Shown in pieces: positions 61,932 through 64,000 of a stretch of 64,000 bases of DNA. Source of the DNA: Rhododendron vialii (Eukaryota; Streptophyta; Magnoliopsida; Ericales; Ericaceae). Every line of letters starts with the position of its first letter. Within the stretch, counting starts at the first letter, position 1. The stretch is taken from contig NC_080559.1 of assembly GCF_030253575.1 (NCBI RefSeq), forward strand, positions 7,964,501 through 8,028,500. The letters run 5' to 3'. The position numbers and the translations under genes are program-made. Under the pieces are notes generated by a model that saw only the letters and a list, made by a program, of their open reading frames with translations, made no database searches and was not told the DNA's origin.

Positions 61932-63103
61932 TGATAAGTGCCAAAATATACATATTTTGGCCCTTCAATCTACATTTATTAGTCCTTTATTTTTGTTAAC
62001 TGTTTTTTTTATTATGTGTTTTTATGTTTATAGGTTGCTCGAGTCCGTTATCTAAGACTTTGGCTAAAAAGAAGATTTTAAAGAAGTTTGGGATTCAAAT
62101 GCGAAGTGATTCAAAACTGAATGGTTCATATGTTATTTTATGAAATCCAAAGGACCTTTGTGTGATTTAAATCCTCAATCCCTTTATAAGCAATTGACCT
62201 ACTGCTTCAGTAGGTAGCAGCCCGTGGAGAAAAAAAAGGAAAAAAAGCGGTCTTCTGGCAGAAAAGAAAAGCTGCGCATGAAGCAGTAGCGGTACGACAG
62301 CAGTTTCGATTTTTACTTGACAGCTTTAGATTTCTGTTCTTCTTTTCAGAGCTCTTTTTTTACCTTAAGTCTTGAAGCTTTATTCAAATTACTCGCACTT
62401 TGGTAATTAATTTTAATTTTCGTTCTTCATTAAAGTTATTCGATTGTTTTTGTTTGGTTTGGATCTCCTGTTTATTTTTCATTTCGAGTAATTGAAGCAT
62501 GTCTCAAATTAGGGTTTCTTTTGTTTCTTTTTTTAATAATGAGTGAGTAGACGTATGGGTAGGGTTGCGGGGTGATTAGCACACCATAGCCAGTTCGGAC
62601 ACTGCTTCTATTTTCAAACAATGTAAAAATGATTTAACATAGGAGAAATACTTCCCGCGGACGAACTCGGGCATTGTCGGAGCCTATGTGAACGGGAGAA
62701 TGGGGGTCCAAAACTCATTCTCCGTTGCGCATGGATAAACGGCGACCATAGGGTTTCGCATTTTGCGGGGTATCTTTTCTAATCTTAAATTGAACATTTT
62801 TAAGAACATCGAATGGAGCAGGTTATTCTGGACTGGTTGCGAGTGCTATGAACCCTACAACCGTACCTTTCTTTTAATTATTTGAAAAGTACAATCAATT
62901 TTTAGATTTTTGTAATCTCAATCAAATCAACAAGGGGTGGCTACCTGAGAGCCTATTTAAATTATAACAACCCGAATTTTTAGTCAGCACACATTACCGT
63001 CTTTGTGGATTCGACTCCGGACTTACCGGATATTATGCTGCATCGGTCTCCGCCCTACGCTTGGGGCAACCCATTATTTTAGGTCTAGGAAATCGGTCAA
63101 GCA
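61932..63103 (+). repeat. 3' LTR of the gag-only element
   Basis: 1,172 bp, same length and order as the 5' LTR with a constant offset of 4,422. Confidence 0.92.
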
Positions 63104-63298
63104 GGTACCACCAATTGTTGCTGTAGATTTTTCGGCACATCAATCAAAACCGGACCAGGACGGCCTGAACGAGCAAGGAAAAAAGCCTCTTTCACAATCC
63201 TAGGAATATCCTCTGCATCTAGAACAAGATAATTGTGCTTCGTAATAGGCCTAGTTACCTCAACAATTGGGGTTTCTTGAAAAGCATCGGTACCTATC
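63104..63298 (-). pseudogene. ALS: acetolactate synthase fragment A (most upstream piece in window)
   Basis: Minus-strand frame: [53 protein letters not shown] and KNLQQQL. It is open and well conserved. Its upstream edge stops exactly where another LTR begins, so the N-terminal half of the gene, if it survives, lies outside the window. Confidence 0.92.
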
Positions 63299-64000
63299 TG
63301 TTTATGCCTATTTTTGGAACATAATCTCGGACCAGTGCTAGAGGGCCATTTAATTAGATACTAATTAAATTGGGTCGAGATTTACAAGTTTCTCGGGCTA
63401 AAAATTAGTGGGTCATATTAATTTTGTGATCTGAAGCAAGGCTCAATTAATTAAAGCCCAAGTGAAGCGAGATACGCCGAATAATCTTCCATGGAAGTTT
63501 TTATTCGGAGCTTTAGAAAAAAAATGAAGGCAACAGGCAAGTGATTGTTCTAAAAGTGGAGTGGCCCACGAGCCACGATGCAGGAGCAATTAGGTTTTTA
63601 CTTGGAAGTTACAAGTAATTGTGGACACTTGGCATCCAAAGAGCAAAGGAGGGAAGTTATTTGCCAAGTCATGGGATACTTGTCAACATACAAGAAACCC
63701 ACTCCCTGTGATCTCACTCTTCCACAATTCGGGCTGCTTCTTTGCTCTTTTCTGCACAACCTTGGAGCCTATATATAACAGAATCGAAGATAGAAAAAGG
63801 GTTCAACACCAATTAAAACATAGCGCTTAAAAACATTTTTCTATTTTCAACAAAGTAGACTATCGAGTACCTCGTGCTCAAATCTCATTCGAACTTACTT
63901 CTTTAAGTAGTTTGAATTTTACTTTTCTTGTACCACTTTATTATCCCGGTATAATAAAGTTTACGTTTTATATTTTACGCATTTCCTATACGACTAGAAA
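63299..64000. mobile_element. partial LTR of another retrotransposon, running off the window
   Basis: TGTTTATGCCTATTTTTGG starts immediately after the synthase bases. CCTATATATAACAG near 63,768 looks like a promoter, followed by U5-like sequence with CTTTATTATCCCGGTATAATAAAG. No second end is visible. The call rests on the TG start, the abrupt junction and the LTR-like layout. Confidence 0.6.

Larger units (their letters stand above)
57510..63103 (+). mobile_element. 5.6-kb gag-only LTR retrotransposon (TR-GAG-like), very young
   Basis: The 5' LTR (57510-58681) and 3' LTR (61932-63103) are both exactly 1,172 bp, running from TGATAAGTGCC to GGTCAAGCA. The GGTAC duplication lies at 57505-57509 and 63104-63108. 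The PBS TGGCGCCGTTGCCGGGGA (58686-58703) is complementary to the 3' end of plant tRNA-Asp. A purine tract AAGTTGGGGGG precedes the 3' LTR. The interior (3,250 bp) has one gag-like frame and no protease, reverse transcriptase, RNase H or integrase, so it depends on a partner element, probably of the Athila/Tat Ty3-gypsy group judging by the PBS. It sits in the acetolactate synthase copy. Confidence 0.93.

Noticed and set aside
1-64000. CRISPR array, operons or bacterial mobile islands
   Set aside because: Genes are intron-bearing plant families. The repeats lack CRISPR spacing, and the repeat arrays have explanations as minisatellites or transposons.

Overview
This is nuclear DNA from a flowering plant, almost certainly a eudicot. 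The evidence is spliced genes with AT-rich introns, plant-specific families (chloroplast RNA-binding protein, NF-YA with a miR169 site, plasma-membrane syntaxin of the SYP12 type) and a dense mix of MITEs, LINE remnants, a tRNA-derived SINE and LTR retrotransposons. I cannot name the species. No bacterial, organellar or CRISPR features were seen. Gene models were assembled by hand from splice signals, matching phase and family motifs; the exon lists are in the entries.

Gene-bearing half (about 1-41,240). After repeats and a fold-back MITE comes an NF-YA transcription factor gene (+, CDS 3,963-11,171) with a miR169-type site in its 3' UTR. Next is the chloroplast ribonucleoprotein gene CP33 (+, 13,143-16,612), tail-to-tail with a 12-exon TatD/TATDN1-type DNase gene (-, 17,603-26,318). 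A gene for a protein with two SWIM zinc fingers, related to FAR1/MULE C-termini but without their other domains, follows (+, 29,231-33,049). Last is a SYP121/SYP122-type syntaxin gene (+, 36,465-39,217) whose 3' end is tandemly duplicated. From memory, CP33, a TatD DNase and SYP122 are neighbours in Arabidopsis (At3g52380, At3g52390, At3g52400), so this block looks like conserved microsynteny with the SWIM gene as an extra member.

Transposon-rich half (about 41,240-64,000). This part contains no intact host gene that I can support. It holds a 1.76-kb solo LTR with a perfect 5-bp target duplication, a SINE, several MITEs and fold-backs with identifiable target duplications, and a small non-autonomous LTR retrotransposon. 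It also contains the wreck of an acetolactate (acetohydroxyacid) synthase gene on the minus strand. That copy is split into four pieces by a solo LTR, a 2.2-kb hAT-like element and a 5.6-kb gag-only LTR retrotransposon, and a fourth element abuts its upstream end and runs out of the window. The three fully contained insertions each have target-site duplications, so the pre-insertion order can be read directly. The gag-only element has two LTRs of identical length with no difference that I could see, implying very recent movement.

The most distinctive items are the tandem-SWIM gene, the young gag-only retrotransposon and the nested-insertion history of the acetolactate synthase pseudogene. Also notable are a GC-AG intron in the DNase gene whose polypyrimidine tract is a microsatellite, and two minisatellite structures (seven short hairpins inside a MITE; an inverted pair of 18-bp arrays).
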